Counted from the first letter of the stretch, positions 1 through 7,795 are shown. The stretch is 23,911 nucleotides of DNA from an uncultured Oscillospiraceae bacterium (GCA_904398675.1 CAJFPI010000176.1:1-23911); one strand, 5' to 3'. The notes: generated by a model not told the origin, from the letters alone. Numbers and translations are program-made.

Positions 1-435
1 CACCTCGTCCACCACCTCGTGGATCCGCTGGTCGGGCCGGTCGATCTTGTTGACCACCACGATGACCCGGTGGCCCAGCTCCAGGGCGCGGCTGAGGACA
101 AAGCGGGTCTGGGGCATGGGCCCCTCGGCGGCGTCCACCAGCAGGATAACGCCGTTGACCATCTTCAAAATCCGCTCCACCTCGCCGCCGAAGTCGGCGT
201 GGCCCGGGGTGTCCACGATGTTGATTTTGGTGTCGCCGTACTGGATGGCGGTGTTCTTGGCCAGAATGGTGATGCCCCGCTCCCGCTCCAGGTCGCCGGA
301 GTCCATCACCCGGTCCACCACCTCCTGGTTTTCCCGGTAGGCGCCGCCCTGCTTGAGCATCTGGTCCACCAGGGTGGTCTTGCCGTGGTCGACGTGGGCG
401 ATAATGGCTACATTTCTCAAGTGCTGATCCTGCAT
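1..435 (-). CDS. typA: Translational GTPase TypA/BipA, N-terminal part (cut by window edge)
   Basis: Ribosome-associated GTPase of the elongation-factor superfamily, acting in the cytoplasm in ribosome assembly and stress adaptation (family knowledge). The 145 codons present are the start of the G domain. G1 is AHVDHGKT at residues 13-20, the switch region SGDLERERGITILAKN at 46-61 is the form typical of TypA, G3 is DTPGH at 75-79 and G4 is NKID at 129-132. The ATG at 435 is preceded by TTAGGAGGAACTGAGAAGT, a strong ribosome site, so the start is firm. The gene runs off the left edge; the family is usually about 600 residues. It has its own promoter at 616-644 and is separated from pyrC by repeats, so it is probably a separate transcription unit. 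LepA and EF-G are less likely because of the LAKN switch motif. Confidence 0.96.
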   Translation of the reverse strand, partial: MQDQHLRNVAIIAHVDHGKTTLVDQMLKQGGAYRENQEVVDRVMDSGDLERERGITILAKNTAIQYGDTKINIVDTPGHADFGGEVERILKMVNGVILLVDAAEGPMPQTRFVLSRALELGHRVIVVVNKIDRPDQRIHEVVDEV

Positions 436-615
436 ACTTCTCAGTTCCTCCTAAGTGATGGACAGCGGCTGCCGGGGATTCCGCTCCCGCCGCCCAAGAA
501 AAGCTCCAGACAAAAGTCCGGCCCCCGTTCCCCCGCGCCGCGCGGGGCGGCAGGCCTCGCCGCCGGATACCGCGGCCCGATCCACGCCGCCTTCCGGCTC
601 TATTATAACTTTTGT

Positions 616-644
616 ATTATATGCCATGATTCCCCCTTTTTCAA
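616..644 (-). promoter_or_regulatory. Sigma-A-type promoter for typA
   Basis: On the minus strand TTGAAA (639-644) and a perfect TATAAT (616-621) are separated by exactly 17 bases. Transcription would begin near 609 and give a GC-rich leader of about 170 bases before the typA ATG at 435. A small reading frame beginning at an ATG within this promoter is treated as chance. Confidence 0.75.
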
Positions 645-717
645 CCGCTATTATGAACAATCTTCCCTTTTTTCATTCTCACTCTCCCGTGATTGTTGCT
701 CAAATGGCAGAAGAAGA

Positions 718-799
718 GGGGGCGCGGCTTTGCCCCCTCGAGCTCCCCCTGTGCCGCGCAGATTTTCACACCGGAAGGGCGCGGCAAAGCCGCGCCCCC
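718..799. repeat. Paired GC-rich inverted repeats between pyrC and typA
   Basis: The 17 bases at 718-734 are the exact reverse complement of those at 783-799. The right copy is also part of its own hairpin: a perfect 9-base stem (777-785 with 789-797) around an AAA loop. The left copy can fold as a GGGGGC/GCCCCC stem. The pair sits just after the pyrC stop and may end pyrC transcription, but no clear T-run follows on the minus strand, so it is called a repeat rather than a terminator. Between it and the typA promoter I see nothing else. Confidence 0.6.
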
Positions 800-811
800 T
801 TGCTGTAGTCC

Positions 812-2119
812 CTATTTTTCGCTCTCCGCCATCCGCTCCAGGTCGTAGAGCCTGCCGCCCGCCACCGTGGCCACAGGCGCGCCCTTCGTCTCAACACCGG
901 CAAAGGCTGTGACATTGTTTTTCCCGTGGAGCTTTTCCTCGTCGATGATCCCCTCCCGGTCCAAATCCACCACCGTCAGGTTGGCCGCTCCGCCGGGCCG
1001 CAGGGTGTTCCAGCGCTCCAGGCGCCACACTCTGGCCGGTCCCTCCGCCATCAGCGCCGCCAGCTGCTCCAGGGTCAAAAGTCCCCGGTTCACCTGTGTC
1101 AGCATCAGCCGGGCCGCGATCTCCACCCCGGAGACCCCGCCGGTCACGGTCCAGATATTGCCCTGCTTCTCCTCCCGGGTATGGGGGGCGTGGTCGGTAG
1201 CGATCATGTCGATGGTGCCGTCCGCCAGGGCCGCCCAGAGCCCCCGGCGGTCCGTCTCGCTCTTGATGGTGGGGAATGCCTTGATGACAGGCCCCCGCTC
1301 CTCATAGGCATTCTCGTTCAAAAGGAGGTACTGGGGGGCAGTCTCACAGGTGACGTCCACCCCCTCCTCCCTGGCCCGGCGGATCAGCGCCGCCGCCGCT
1401 GCGGTGGACACATGGCAGATATGGATCCCGGCCCCGGTCTCCCGGGCAAAGGCGATGGCCTTGCCCACCGCCTCCACCTCGGAAAAGGCGGGCCGGGCCT
1501 TGGGCAGCACCCCGGGATCGTCCGCCCCGGCCTCCCGGTAGAGCTTGGTGTAGAAGGCGTTGATGCCGTTGTTCTCCGCGTGGATGGCGATGCGGGCCCC
1601 CAGGGCCGCCGCCCGGCGGAACTGCTCCAGCAGCACCCCGTCGGAGGGGCAGGCCACGTTGCCCGTGGAGGTGCCGAGGAAGAGCTTAAAGCCCACAGCC
1701 CCAGCCTCCCACATGCCCTCCATCTCCTCCAGGTTGTCCTCCGTGAGAAGGGCAAAGAACCGGATGTTCACCCCGCAGCGCTCCGCCGCCGCAGTCATCC
1801 GCTCCTCCAGGCGCTGGCGGGTGGAGGTCACCGGCACCACGTTGGGCATGTCCAGCACCCCGGTAACGCCGCCCCAGATGGCCGCCCGGGAGCCGGTGGC
1901 AAAGTCCTCTTTATAGGTGAGGCCCGGGTCACGGAAGTGGACGTGGGCATCGATGAGGCCGGGGAGGATATACCGCCCCGCCGCGTCGTACACCTGCGCC
2001 CCCGCCGGGACCGGCAGGGACTTTCCCATGGCGGCGATCCGCCCGTCCCGCACCAGGATGTCCGTTTCAAAGCGCCCCCGGCCCTCCACCACGGTGCCGT
2101 TTTGCATCAGCAGCTCCAT
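812..2119 (-). CDS. pyrC: Dihydroorotase (class I type)
   Basis: Zinc amidohydrolase that closes N-carbamoyl-aspartate to dihydroorotate in pyrimidine synthesis, cytoplasmic. All metal-site features are visible in the 435 residues: HVHFRDPG (H59, H61), the lysine that becomes carboxylated in GFKLFLGTSTG (K145), H180 in HAENN, H236 in ICHVST, and the catalytic aspartate D309 in ATDHAPH. Length fits the 420-440 residues of the family. The ATG at 2119 follows GATAGGAGGCGGCGGG. This ribosome site overlaps the pyrD stop only 11 bases upstream, indicating translation coupled to pyrD. Allantoinase and hydantoinase share this fold, but the neighbours pyrD and pyrK settle the assignment. Confidence 0.95.
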   Translation of the reverse strand: MELLMQNGTVVEGRGRFETDILVRDGRIAAMGKSLPVPAGAQVYDAAGRYILPGLIDAHVHFRDPGLTYKEDFATGSRAAIWGGVTGVLDMPNVVPVTSTRQRLEERMTAAAERCGVNIRFFALLTEDNLEEMEGMWEAGAVGFKLFLGTSTGNVACPSDGVLLEQFRRAAALGARIAIHAENNGINAFYTKLYREAGADDPGVLPKARPAFSEVEAVGKAIAFARETGAGIHICHVSTAAAAALIRRAREEGVDVTCETAPQYLLLNENAYEERGPVIKAFPTIKSETDRRGLWAALADGTIDMIATDHAPHTREEKQGNIWTVTGGVSGVEIAARLMLTQVNRGLLTLEQLAALMAEGPARVWRLERWNTLRPGGAANLTVVDLDREGIIDEEKLHGKNNVTAFAGVETKGAPVATVAGGRLYDLERMAESEK

Positions 2120-2130
2120 CCCGCCGCCTC

Positions 2131-3048
2131 CTATCTCTGGTGGGCCTGCCCCACAATGGCGGACAGGTCCTCTATTTTATATTTTTCCATCACGGCCGGC
2201 AGCCGCTCCACGATGTCCCGGCAGGCGAAGGGGTCCACCAGATTGGCCGCCCCCACCTCCACGGCGCAGGCGCCGGCCAGCATCATCTCGATCACGTCCT
2301 CCGCCGAGGACACGCCGCCCATGCCGATCACCGGGATCTTCACCGCCTCATAGACCTCATAGACCATGCGGAGGGCAATAGGAAAGATGGCGCTGCCGGA
2401 AAATCCGCCGCTGCGGTTGGCCACCACCGGCCGCCGGGTCTTGAGATCGATCCGCATGCCCAGGAAGGTGTTCACCAAACTCACCGCGTCGGCCCCCGCC
2501 GCCTCGCAGGCCGCGGCGACAGCCGCGATGTCGTCCACGTTGGGGGAGAGTTTCATAATAACCGGTTTTGTCGTCACCGCTTTCACTGCCGCCGTTACCG
2601 CGGCGGCGGCCTGGGGGGTCTTGCCAAAGCTCATGCCGCCGTCGTGGACGTTGGGGCAGCTGATGTTCACCTCCAGCCAGCCCACCTGCTCCTGCCCGTC
2701 CAGCCTGCGGCAGGTCTCGGCATACTCCTCCAGGGAAAAGCCGCTGACGTTTGCCATCACGGGCTTTTTAAAGCAGGCCCGGAGCTTTGGCAGCTCCCGG
2801 GCGATCACTGCGTCCACCCCCGGGTTTTGCAGGCCCACAGAGTTGATCAGCCCGGCGGTGCACTCGGCAATGCGGGGGGTGGGGTTTCCAAACCGCTCCT
2901 CCCCTGTGGTCCCCTTGAAGGAGAAGGTGCCCAGGCAGTTGATATCGTAGAGCTCGGCAAATTCATAGCCGTAGCCAAAGGTGCCGCTGGCGGGGATCAC
3001 CGGGTTTTCCAGCTCGATGCCGCAGAGATTCACACGAGTATTTACCAC
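2131..3048 (-). CDS. pyrD: Dihydroorotate dehydrogenase B, catalytic (FMN) subunit
   Basis: Oxidises dihydroorotate to orotate. In the class 1B enzyme the electrons pass through PyrK to NAD+. Visible are SFKGTT (K46), GNPTPRIAE and INSVGLQNPG (residues 54-76), and the catalytic cysteine C131 in NISCPNVHDGG, followed by the flavin-site glycines near GMGGVSSAEDVIEM. I place the start at GTG 3048, seven bases after AGGAGG. The resulting protein of 305 residues fits the family. A longer reading with an upstream ATG at 3171 would run deep into pyrK and adds 41 residues unlike the family. The start overlaps the end of pyrK by 7 bases, typical of coupled subunits. Confidence 0.94.
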   Translation of the reverse strand: MVNTRVNLCGIELENPVIPASGTFGYGYEFAELYDINCLGTFSFKGTTGEERFGNPTPRIAECTAGLINSVGLQNPGVDAVIARELPKLRACFKKPVMANVSGFSLEEYAETCRRLDGQEQVGWLEVNISCPNVHDGGMSFGKTPQAAAAVTAAVKAVTTKPVIMKLSPNVDDIAAVAAACEAAGADAVSLVNTFLGMRIDLKTRRPVVANRSGGFSGSAIFPIALRMVYEVYEAVKIPVIGMGGVSSAEDVIEMMLAGACAVEVGAANLVDPFACRDIVERLPAVMEKYKIEDLSAIVGQAHQR

Positions 3049-3788
3049 ACCAGTTCCTCCTTTCCAAACACAGGCCCCTCCTTGCACACCCGGCGGCTGC
3101 CGTTTTTGGTCATCACCGAGCAGCCCATGCAAGCGCCGAACCCACAGCCCATCCGCTCCTCCAGGCTGCACTCTCCGTCAATGGCCGCCGCCCTTGCAAT
3201 GGCCGCCATCATGGGCTTGGGGCCGCAGGTATAGAAGTAGGAGTAGCGGTTCAGGTCCTCAATGGCGTCCAGCACCGTCCCCTTTACGCCGGCGGTGCCG
3301 TCCATGGTGGCCACCAGCACCTCCCCCGCCCCGGCGGCGGGGAACTTGTCGGCATAGTAGACACTGGCCGCTGTGTCAAAGCCCATGGCCACGGTGGGGC
3401 GGATACCCCGGGCCGCCAGGGCTCTGCACAGCCAGTAGAGCGGCGCTGTCCCCAGTCCGCCGCCCAGGAGGATGGGGTGATCGCCGCATTTTGTCAGGTC
3501 AAACCCGTTGCCAAGGCCGGTCAGTACATCCAGCCTTGTCCCCGCGGGCAGGGTGGAGAGGATCTCCGTGCCGCCGCCCACGACTTTATAGATGATGGTC
3601 AGTCTCCCCTCCTCCCGGTCACATACCGAGATGGGGCGGCGGAGAAACCGGCTCTCCAGCCGGATGTCGATAAACTGCCCCGGCGCCGTGACGGCGCCGG
3701 TGGGACCCTCCAGCACCATCTCCCACACGTCCCGGGCCACCGTCTCGTTTTTTGCCACAGTGAACAGATCCTTTGACAGCACGGCCAT
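3042..3788 (-). CDS. pyrK: Dihydroorotate dehydrogenase B, electron-transfer subunit
   Basis: FAD and 2Fe-2S protein that carries electrons from PyrD to NAD+. Domains in order are a ferredoxin-reductase-like FAD domain (RRPISVC at 50-56, then GGGTEILS), an NAD-binding domain beginning LLGGGLGTAPL (108-117), and a C-terminal cluster motif with cysteines 215, 220, 223 and 235 (C-x4-C-x2-C-x11-C). Length is 248 residues, as usual. The ATG at 3788 touches the GGGAGG ribosome site with no spacer. The GTG two codons later at 3782 has a 6-base spacer and may be the real start. It is the first gene of pyrK-pyrD-pyrC and has its own promoter about 50 bases upstream. Confidence 0.94.
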   Translation of the reverse strand: MAVLSKDLFTVAKNETVARDVWEMVLEGPTGAVTAPGQFIDIRLESRFLRRPISVCDREEGRLTIIYKVVGGGTEILSTLPAGTRLDVLTGLGNGFDLTKCGDHPILLGGGLGTAPLYWLCRALAARGIRPTVAMGFDTAASVYYADKFPAAGAGEVLVATMDGTAGVKGTVLDAIEDLNRYSYFYTCGPKPMMAAIARAAAIDGECSLEERMGCGFGACMGCSVMTKNGSRRVCKEGPVFGKEELVW

Positions 3789-3840
3789 CCTCCCTTTCTC
3801 CAGCACCGCGGCAGGGCGGCGCTCGTCTGATTTCCTGGTT

Positions 3841-3869
3841 ATTGTATTATATCCGTTCCGCTTTTTCAA
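3841..3869 (-). promoter_or_regulatory. Promoter of the pyrK-pyrD-pyrC operon
   Basis: Minus-strand TTGAAA (3864-3869) and TACAAT (3841-3846) lie 17 bases apart. A start near 3834 would leave a leader of only about 45 bases before pyrK, too short for a PyrR-type attenuator, and I see no hairpin plus T-run there. Confidence 0.7.
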
Positions 3870-3878
3870 GCCGCAATG

Positions 3879-3907
3879 TTGACAACCGCCCCAGGATTCG
3901 CTACAAT
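3879..3907 (+). promoter_or_regulatory. Promoter in front of tRNA-Arg, back to back with the pyr promoter
   Basis: Consensus TTGACA (3879-3884), a 17-base spacer and TACAAT (3902-3907) on the plus strand. The only gene downstream is tRNA-Arg at 4073, so the precursor would carry a GC-rich leader of about 160 bases with no convincing coding sequence. Its -35 box is 9 bases from the -35 box of the divergent pyr promoter. Confidence 0.7.
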
Positions 3908-4072
3908 AAAGCTGCTGTCTGCAGGGGCGCCGCCCTCTCATCGGCGCGCGGCGCTCTGGGAGAAACCATCCTTCTGCCAGCATCGGCAGCACAGCCGCTC
4001 CAGCCTCTGTGCTCGCAGCCGGCGGCAGGAACCAGGCCGCCGGACGGCATTAATTGAATATTTTTTGCATAT

Positions 4073-4149
4073 GCGCCAGTAGCTCAGCTGGATAGAGCAC
4101 GAGCCTCCTAAGCCCGGGGTCGCAGGTTCAAATCCTGTCTGGCGTGCCA
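4073..4149 (+). tRNA. tRNA-Arg, anticodon CCU, CCA encoded
   Basis: A full cloverleaf fits the 77 bases: 7-base acceptor stem, D stem GCTC/GAGC, anticodon loop CTCCTAA (anticodon CCT, reading AGG), T arm GCAGG-TTCAAAT-CCTGT, discriminator G and genomic CCA. Two departures from ideal pairing are an A-C mismatch in the middle of the anticodon stem (CGAGC against GCCCG) and a G-U pair at the top of the acceptor stem. It is followed at once by a strong terminator, so it is a single-tRNA transcript. Confidence 0.95.
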
Positions 4150-4197
4150 AAATATCCGCTATAAGACCGTTTTTTCAGCTTATAGCGGATATTTTTT
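4150..4197 (+). terminator. Intrinsic terminator of tRNA-Arg
   Basis: A perfect 15-base stem (4151-4165 with 4179-4193) starts directly after the CCA end and is followed by a T-run (4192-4197). The stretch from 4198 to about 4329 is AT-rich; I see no gene in it. Confidence 0.88.
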
Positions 4198-4329
4198 GCT
4201 TGTTGCAAATCATCGCCCCTCCACCTCGTATTTGCTAATTTTATATATAAATATTGCATAAATGTACTTTCACATCCTGTCCAAATCACTTTGCTTTCCA
4301 GATTTGATGCTGATTGGGTATCCCTGCTT

Positions 4330-4554
4330 TTATGCTGCGCGGTCCCGGGCACCGAGAAACCGTTTACACATATCGATCACCAGCTGGCAGCGCCCTTCAG
4401 AAAATCCGGCAATGCAGGGCTCGCTTTCCGGCAGGCCCAATTTTACCTGAAACCGGCGGTATGCCTGCCGCCGGGTCATCAGCCCGCTCTTCCACAGCTG
4501 GTCAAACGCCCTGCGGGACGCCCGGCGTCTCTGCCGCAGCGCCCTGCCGGCCAT
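4330..4554 (-). pseudogene. C-terminal remnant of a DUF3268-type zinc-finger protein
   Basis: The 74-residue frame reads ALRQRRRASRRAFDQLWKSG, then LMTRRQAYRRFQVKLGL and a final GRCQLVIDMC. From memory this matches the C-terminal half of DUF3268 proteins (pattern A-H-x-A-F-D-x-L-W-x-x-G-x-M-x-R-x-x-A-Y-x-W). The N-terminal CPYCG-type zinc ribbon of that family is absent. The first ATG lies inside the T-run of the neighbouring terminator and has no ribosome site, and several usually conserved residues are changed (for example the His before AFD is Arg). I therefore read it as a truncated relic. A short live protein is possible but unsupported. Function unknown. Confidence 0.5.
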
Positions 4555-4597
4555 AAAAAGCAGCCCTGCACAGCGGACACATCTGTGCAGGGCTGCT
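4555..4597 (-). terminator. Intrinsic terminator of the aldo/keto reductase gene
   Basis: A perfect 15-base stem (4559-4573 with 4583-4597) with a 9-base loop is followed on the minus strand by TTTTT. It lies 41 bases after the reductase stop. Confidence 0.88.
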
Positions 4598-4638
4598 GCT
4601 GTATTCAGAATCTGTCCAGGCAGACAGGACGGCGGGGC

Positions 4639-5772
4639 TCACGCGCCCAGCTTTGCGGCAAAGTCCGCCATGGCCTCGGAGATCTTCAGCTGCTGGGGGC
4701 ACACAGCCTCACAGCTGCGGCAGCCCACACAGGCAGTGGGCCATTTGTCCTTGGGGATCCTGGAGAGGGCCATGGGGGCGATAAAGCCGCCGCCGGTAAA
4801 GCTGTGCTCGTTATAAAGCGCCAGCAGCTCCGGAATATCCAGGCCCTGGGGGCAGTGGCTGACACAGTAGTGGCAGGCGGTGCAGGGCAGCACCGTTTTC
4901 TCCATCATGCTCTGCGCCGCGGCCATCAGCCCCTTCATCTCCTCTCCGCTGAGGGGGGCGGCGGTTTCAAAGGTGGCGATGTTGGCCTTCAGCTGATCCA
5001 GATTGGACATGCCGGAGAGAATCATGGTCACGCTGGGAAGAGACTGGAGGAAACGGAACGCCCAGGCGGGAATCGTCTCCTCGGGGCGGATCGCATGGAG
5101 GGGCGCGGCCTCCTCCTCGCTGAGCCGGGCCAGGCGGCCGCCCCGGAGGGGCTCCATCACCCACACTGGGATGTTGTATTCTCCCAGCAGCTCCACCTTT
5201 TCCTTGTCGTTCTGGAAGGTCCAGTCGATATAGTTGAGCTGCAGCTGGCAGAACTCCATATCCTTGCCGTAGGCCTCCAAAAAGCGCTTGAGCACCGGGA
5301 GCTTGCCGTGGCAGGAGAACCCCAGATGGCGGATGCGTCCGTTTCTCTTCTGCTCCATCAGGTAGTCGTAGATGCCGTACTGGGGGTCCAGGTAGGCGTC
5401 GATATTCATCTCACAGACGTTGTGGAACAGGTAGAAGTCAAAGTGGTCCACCTGGCACTTCTTCAGCTGCTCCTCAAAGATCTCCCTCACCTTGGGCATA
5501 TTGGCAAGGTCATAGCCGGGGAACTTATCAGCGATGTAGAACTTCTCCCGGGGGTGCCGGGACAGGGCACGGCCCAGCACCAGCTCAGAGGTGCCGTTGT
5601 GATAGCCCCAGGCGGTATCGTAGTAGTTGACGCCGTGGGCCATGGCATAATCCACCATCTCCATGGCCGCAGCCTCGTCAACGCGCCCGTCTTCCCCGTC
5701 CATCACCGGCAGGCGCATACAGCCCATCCCCAGCGCGGACAACTCCAGGTCCTGAAATTTTTTATAAATCAT
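4639..5772 (-). CDS. Aldo/keto reductase with C-terminal 4Fe-4S ferredoxin domain
   Basis: Predicted cytoplasmic oxidoreductase of 377 residues. The N-terminal TIM barrel (about 1-280) carries the aldo/keto reductase tetrad D52 and Y57 in YYDTAWGY, K83 in ADKFPG and H117 in LFHNV. The C-terminal domain has two cysteine sets, CTACHYCVSHCP and CVGCRSCEAVCP, each suited to a 4Fe-4S cluster. This ferredoxin-fused form is common in anaerobic clostridia; substrate and electron partner cannot be told from sequence. The ATG at 5772 follows GGAGGAGAGGAG. The gene stands alone, with its own promoter and terminator. Confidence 0.92.
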   Translation of the reverse strand: MIYKKFQDLELSALGMGCMRLPVMDGEDGRVDEAAAMEMVDYAMAHGVNYYDTAWGYHNGTSELVLGRALSRHPREKFYIADKFPGYDLANMPKVREIFEEQLKKCQVDHFDFYLFHNVCEMNIDAYLDPQYGIYDYLMEQKRNGRIRHLGFSCHGKLPVLKRFLEAYGKDMEFCQLQLNYIDWTFQNDKEKVELLGEYNIPVWVMEPLRGGRLARLSEEEAAPLHAIRPEETIPAWAFRFLQSLPSVTMILSGMSNLDQLKANIATFETAAPLSGEEMKGLMAAAQSMMEKTVLPCTACHYCVSHCPQGLDIPELLALYNEHSFTGGGFIAPMALSRIPKDKWPTACVGCRSCEAVCPQQLKISEAMADFAAKLGA

Positions 5773-5862
5773 CTCGTGCTCCTCTCCTCCGGCGGCACAG
5801 GGTTCCCGCCGGATTTATCCCCATACAATCCTGTTTTTTGTTTTTATGCATTATACAGTTAT

Positions 5863-5892
5863 AGTATACGCCTTCCTTGCAAAATCTTCCAA
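5863..5892 (-). promoter_or_regulatory. Possible promoter of the aldo/keto reductase gene
   Basis: Minus-strand TTGGAA (5887-5892), an 18-base spacer and TATACT (5863-5868) about 90 bases before the start codon. A second AT-rich box, TATAAT, lies just downstream, so the exact start is uncertain. Confidence 0.4.
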
Positions 5893-5951
5893 TGCCTATT
5901 TTCTATTTTCCACAATAGCTCTGGGCTATATCTTCTTCTGCCGCGCCCTAT

Positions 5952-5979
5952 AAAAAAGCGGCGGCTGCCTGCCGCCGCT
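5952..5979 (-). terminator. Intrinsic terminator of the ABC exporter operon
   Basis: A perfect 9-base stem (5957-5965 with 5971-5979), loop of 5, followed on the minus strand by TTTTTT. It lies 46 bases after the stop of the second exporter subunit. Confidence 0.85.
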
Positions 5980-6025
5980 GAAAATCTGAAAAGGGGCCAT
6001 TGCGCAAAACCTGCCGTCCGGCGCC

Positions 6026-7795
6026 TCACCCCTCCGCCCCGTCAAACTGGCTGTTGTACAGCCGGGCGTAAAAGCCGCCCCGGGCCATCAGCGCCTCGTG
6101 GCTGCCCTGCTCCACGATATGACCGTCCCGCATCACCAGGATCACGTCCGCCGAGCGGATGGTGGACAGGCGGTGGGCCACGATAAAGCTGGTGCGCCCT
6201 GCCATCATCCGGCCGAAGGCGTCCTGGATCTTCAGCTCCGTGCGGGTGTCGATGGAGCTGGTAGCCTCGTCCAAAATCAGCATGGGGGGCAGGTAGAGCA
6301 TCACCCGGGCGATGCACAGCAGCTGCTTCTGCCCCTGGCTCAGGCCGCCGCCGTCCTCGGAGATCACCGTGTCATATCCCGCCGGCAGGCGCATAATAAA
6401 GCTGTGGGCGTGGGAGCGCTTGGCGGCGGAGACAATCTCCTCCTCCGTGGCGTCCGGCTTTCCATAGGCGATGTTCTCCCGGATGGTGCCGGACTTGAGC
6501 CAGGTGTCCTGGAGGACCATGCCGTAGCTGCGGCGGAGGGCGCGGCGGCGGATGGTCCGGATCTCGCGGCCGCTGACGGAAATGGCGCCGCCGTCCACGT
6601 CGTAAAAACGCATCAGAAGATTGATAAGGGTGGTCTTGCCGCAGCCGGTGGGACCCACGATGGCGACGTGCTGCCCCGGCTGCACCGACAGGTTCAGATC
6701 CTCAATGAGGGGCCGGTCCGCCGCGTAGCGGAAGTCCACGTCCCTGAGCTCCACCGCCCCGGTCACCTCCTCCGGCGCCAGGTCCAGGGCGCCGGGGGCG
6801 TCGGGGGTCTGCTCCGCCTCGTCCAGGAGGGCGAAGACCCGCCCGGCGCAGGTCAGGGCATTCTGCAGCTCCGTCACCACGCCGGAGATCTCGTTGAAGG
6901 GCTTGGTATACTGGTTGGCGTAGCCCAGAAAGCTGGCGAGGTTTCCCACCGTGATCCCGCCCCGGACGGCGTACATGGCCCCGGCCAGGGCCACGGCGGC
7001 ATAGGCCAGGCTGTTGACAAAGCGGGTAACGGGGTTGGTAATGCTGCTGTAGAACACCGCCCGGAGGCTTGCGTGCTGCAGGCGGCCGTTGATCTCGTCA
7101 AAGATTTCCTGGCTCGCCCCCTCCTGGCGGAAGGCCTGCACCACCTTCTGTCCCTCGATCCGCTCGTTGACAAAGGCTGTCTGCTCCCCCCGGATCTCGC
7201 TCTGCCGGCGGAAGTATTTCTCGCTCTTGTGGGCGATAAAGCCGGCGGTGAGGATGCTCAGGGGGGTAATCACCGCCACCACCAGGGCGATGGGGACGCT
7301 GAGATACAGCATCAGCCCCAGGGTGCCGAGGATGGTGAGGACGCCGCTGAAGAGCTGGGTAAAGCCCACCAGCAGCCCGTCGGACAGCACGTCCACATCC
7401 GCGATGACCCGGCTCACCAGGTCCCCGGCGGGGTGCCGGTCCAGATACTTCAGCGGCAGCACCTGGATCTTCTCAATGGCATCGTTTCGAAGATCCCGGC
7501 TGACGCAGTAGGCCATGCGGTTGTTGCACTCGTTCATGCCCCACTGGGCCGCCGCGGTCAGGCCGATGGAGACGGCCATCACGCCCAGGATCCGCCCCAG
7601 GGCGGCAAAATCCACCTGTCCCGCTCCCAGCATCACATCAATGGCGTCGCCGGTGAGGATGGGCAGCACCAGCTGGGTCCCCACGCTCACCGCCGCCAGC
7701 ACAAGGCTCAGCGCCAGCTGCAGCCGGTAGGGCCGGAGATAGCCCAAAAGCCGCCGCAGCGCAGGGCGGGAGGGCATCTTCTTTGTCTGTTTCAT
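6026..7795 (-). CDS. Heterodimeric ABC exporter, subunit with canonical ATPase domain
   Basis: Membrane exporter half of 589 residues: six-helix ABC transmembrane domain (about 25-320) followed by an ATPase domain. Walker A is GPTGCGKT at 381-388, the signature LSQGQ at 485-489, Walker B with its catalytic glutamate LILDE at 506-510, and the H-loop histidine H541 in VAHRLST. All catalytic residues are present. Its ATG overlaps the stop of the upstream gene by 4 bases (ATGA), so the two subunits are made together. By analogy with BmrCD, LmrCD and TM287/288 this pair exports drugs or lipids; the substrate is not evident. No regulator gene is adjacent. Confidence 0.93.
   Translation of the reverse strand: MKQTKKMPSRPALRRLLGYLRPYRLQLALSLVLAAVSVGTQLVLPILTGDAIDVMLGAGQVDFAALGRILGVMAVSIGLTAAAQWGMNECNNRMAYCVSRDLRNDAIEKIQVLPLKYLDRHPAGDLVSRVIADVDVLSDGLLVGFTQLFSGVLTILGTLGLMLYLSVPIALVVAVITPLSILTAGFIAHKSEKYFRRQSEIRGEQTAFVNERIEGQKVVQAFRQEGASQEIFDEINGRLQHASLRAVFYSSITNPVTRFVNSLAYAAVALAGAMYAVRGGITVGNLASFLGYANQYTKPFNEISGVVTELQNALTCAGRVFALLDEAEQTPDAPGALDLAPEEVTGAVELRDVDFRYAADRPLIEDLNLSVQPGQHVAIVGPTGCGKTTLINLLMRFYDVDGGAISVSGREIRTIRRRALRRSYGMVLQDTWLKSGTIRENIAYGKPDATEEEIVSAAKRSHAHSFIMRLPAGYDTVISEDGGGLSQGQKQLLCIARVMLYLPPMLILDEATSSIDTRTELKIQDAFGRMMAGRTSFIVAHRLSTIRSADVILVMRDGHIVEQGSHEALMARGGFYARLYNSQFDGAEG

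Noticed and set aside
451..660. Small minus-strand frame of 69 residues beginning MAYNTKVIIE in its inner start
   Set aside because: Its inner ATG lies within the spacer of the strong typA promoter (616-644), so it would be upstream of the transcript start; the rest is low-complexity, GC-driven sequence.
3048..3171. Longer pyrD start at 3171
   Set aside because: The added 41 residues lie inside pyrK in another frame and do not resemble PyrD; the GTG at 3048 has a good ribosome site.
926..3234. Long plus-strand frames of 475 and 364 residues over the pyr genes
   Set aside because: They are antisense shadows of pyrC, pyrD and pyrK in GC-rich DNA; rich in His, Gly and Pro with no domain.
3938..4150. 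Minus-strand frame of 70 residues containing RQTGFEPATPGLGG
   Set aside because: This is the reverse complement of tRNA-Arg, a familiar false protein.
4291..6186. Plus-strand frame of 631 residues
   Set aside because: It crosses terminators and lies opposite the aldo/keto reductase and the end of the ABC gene; no family pattern.
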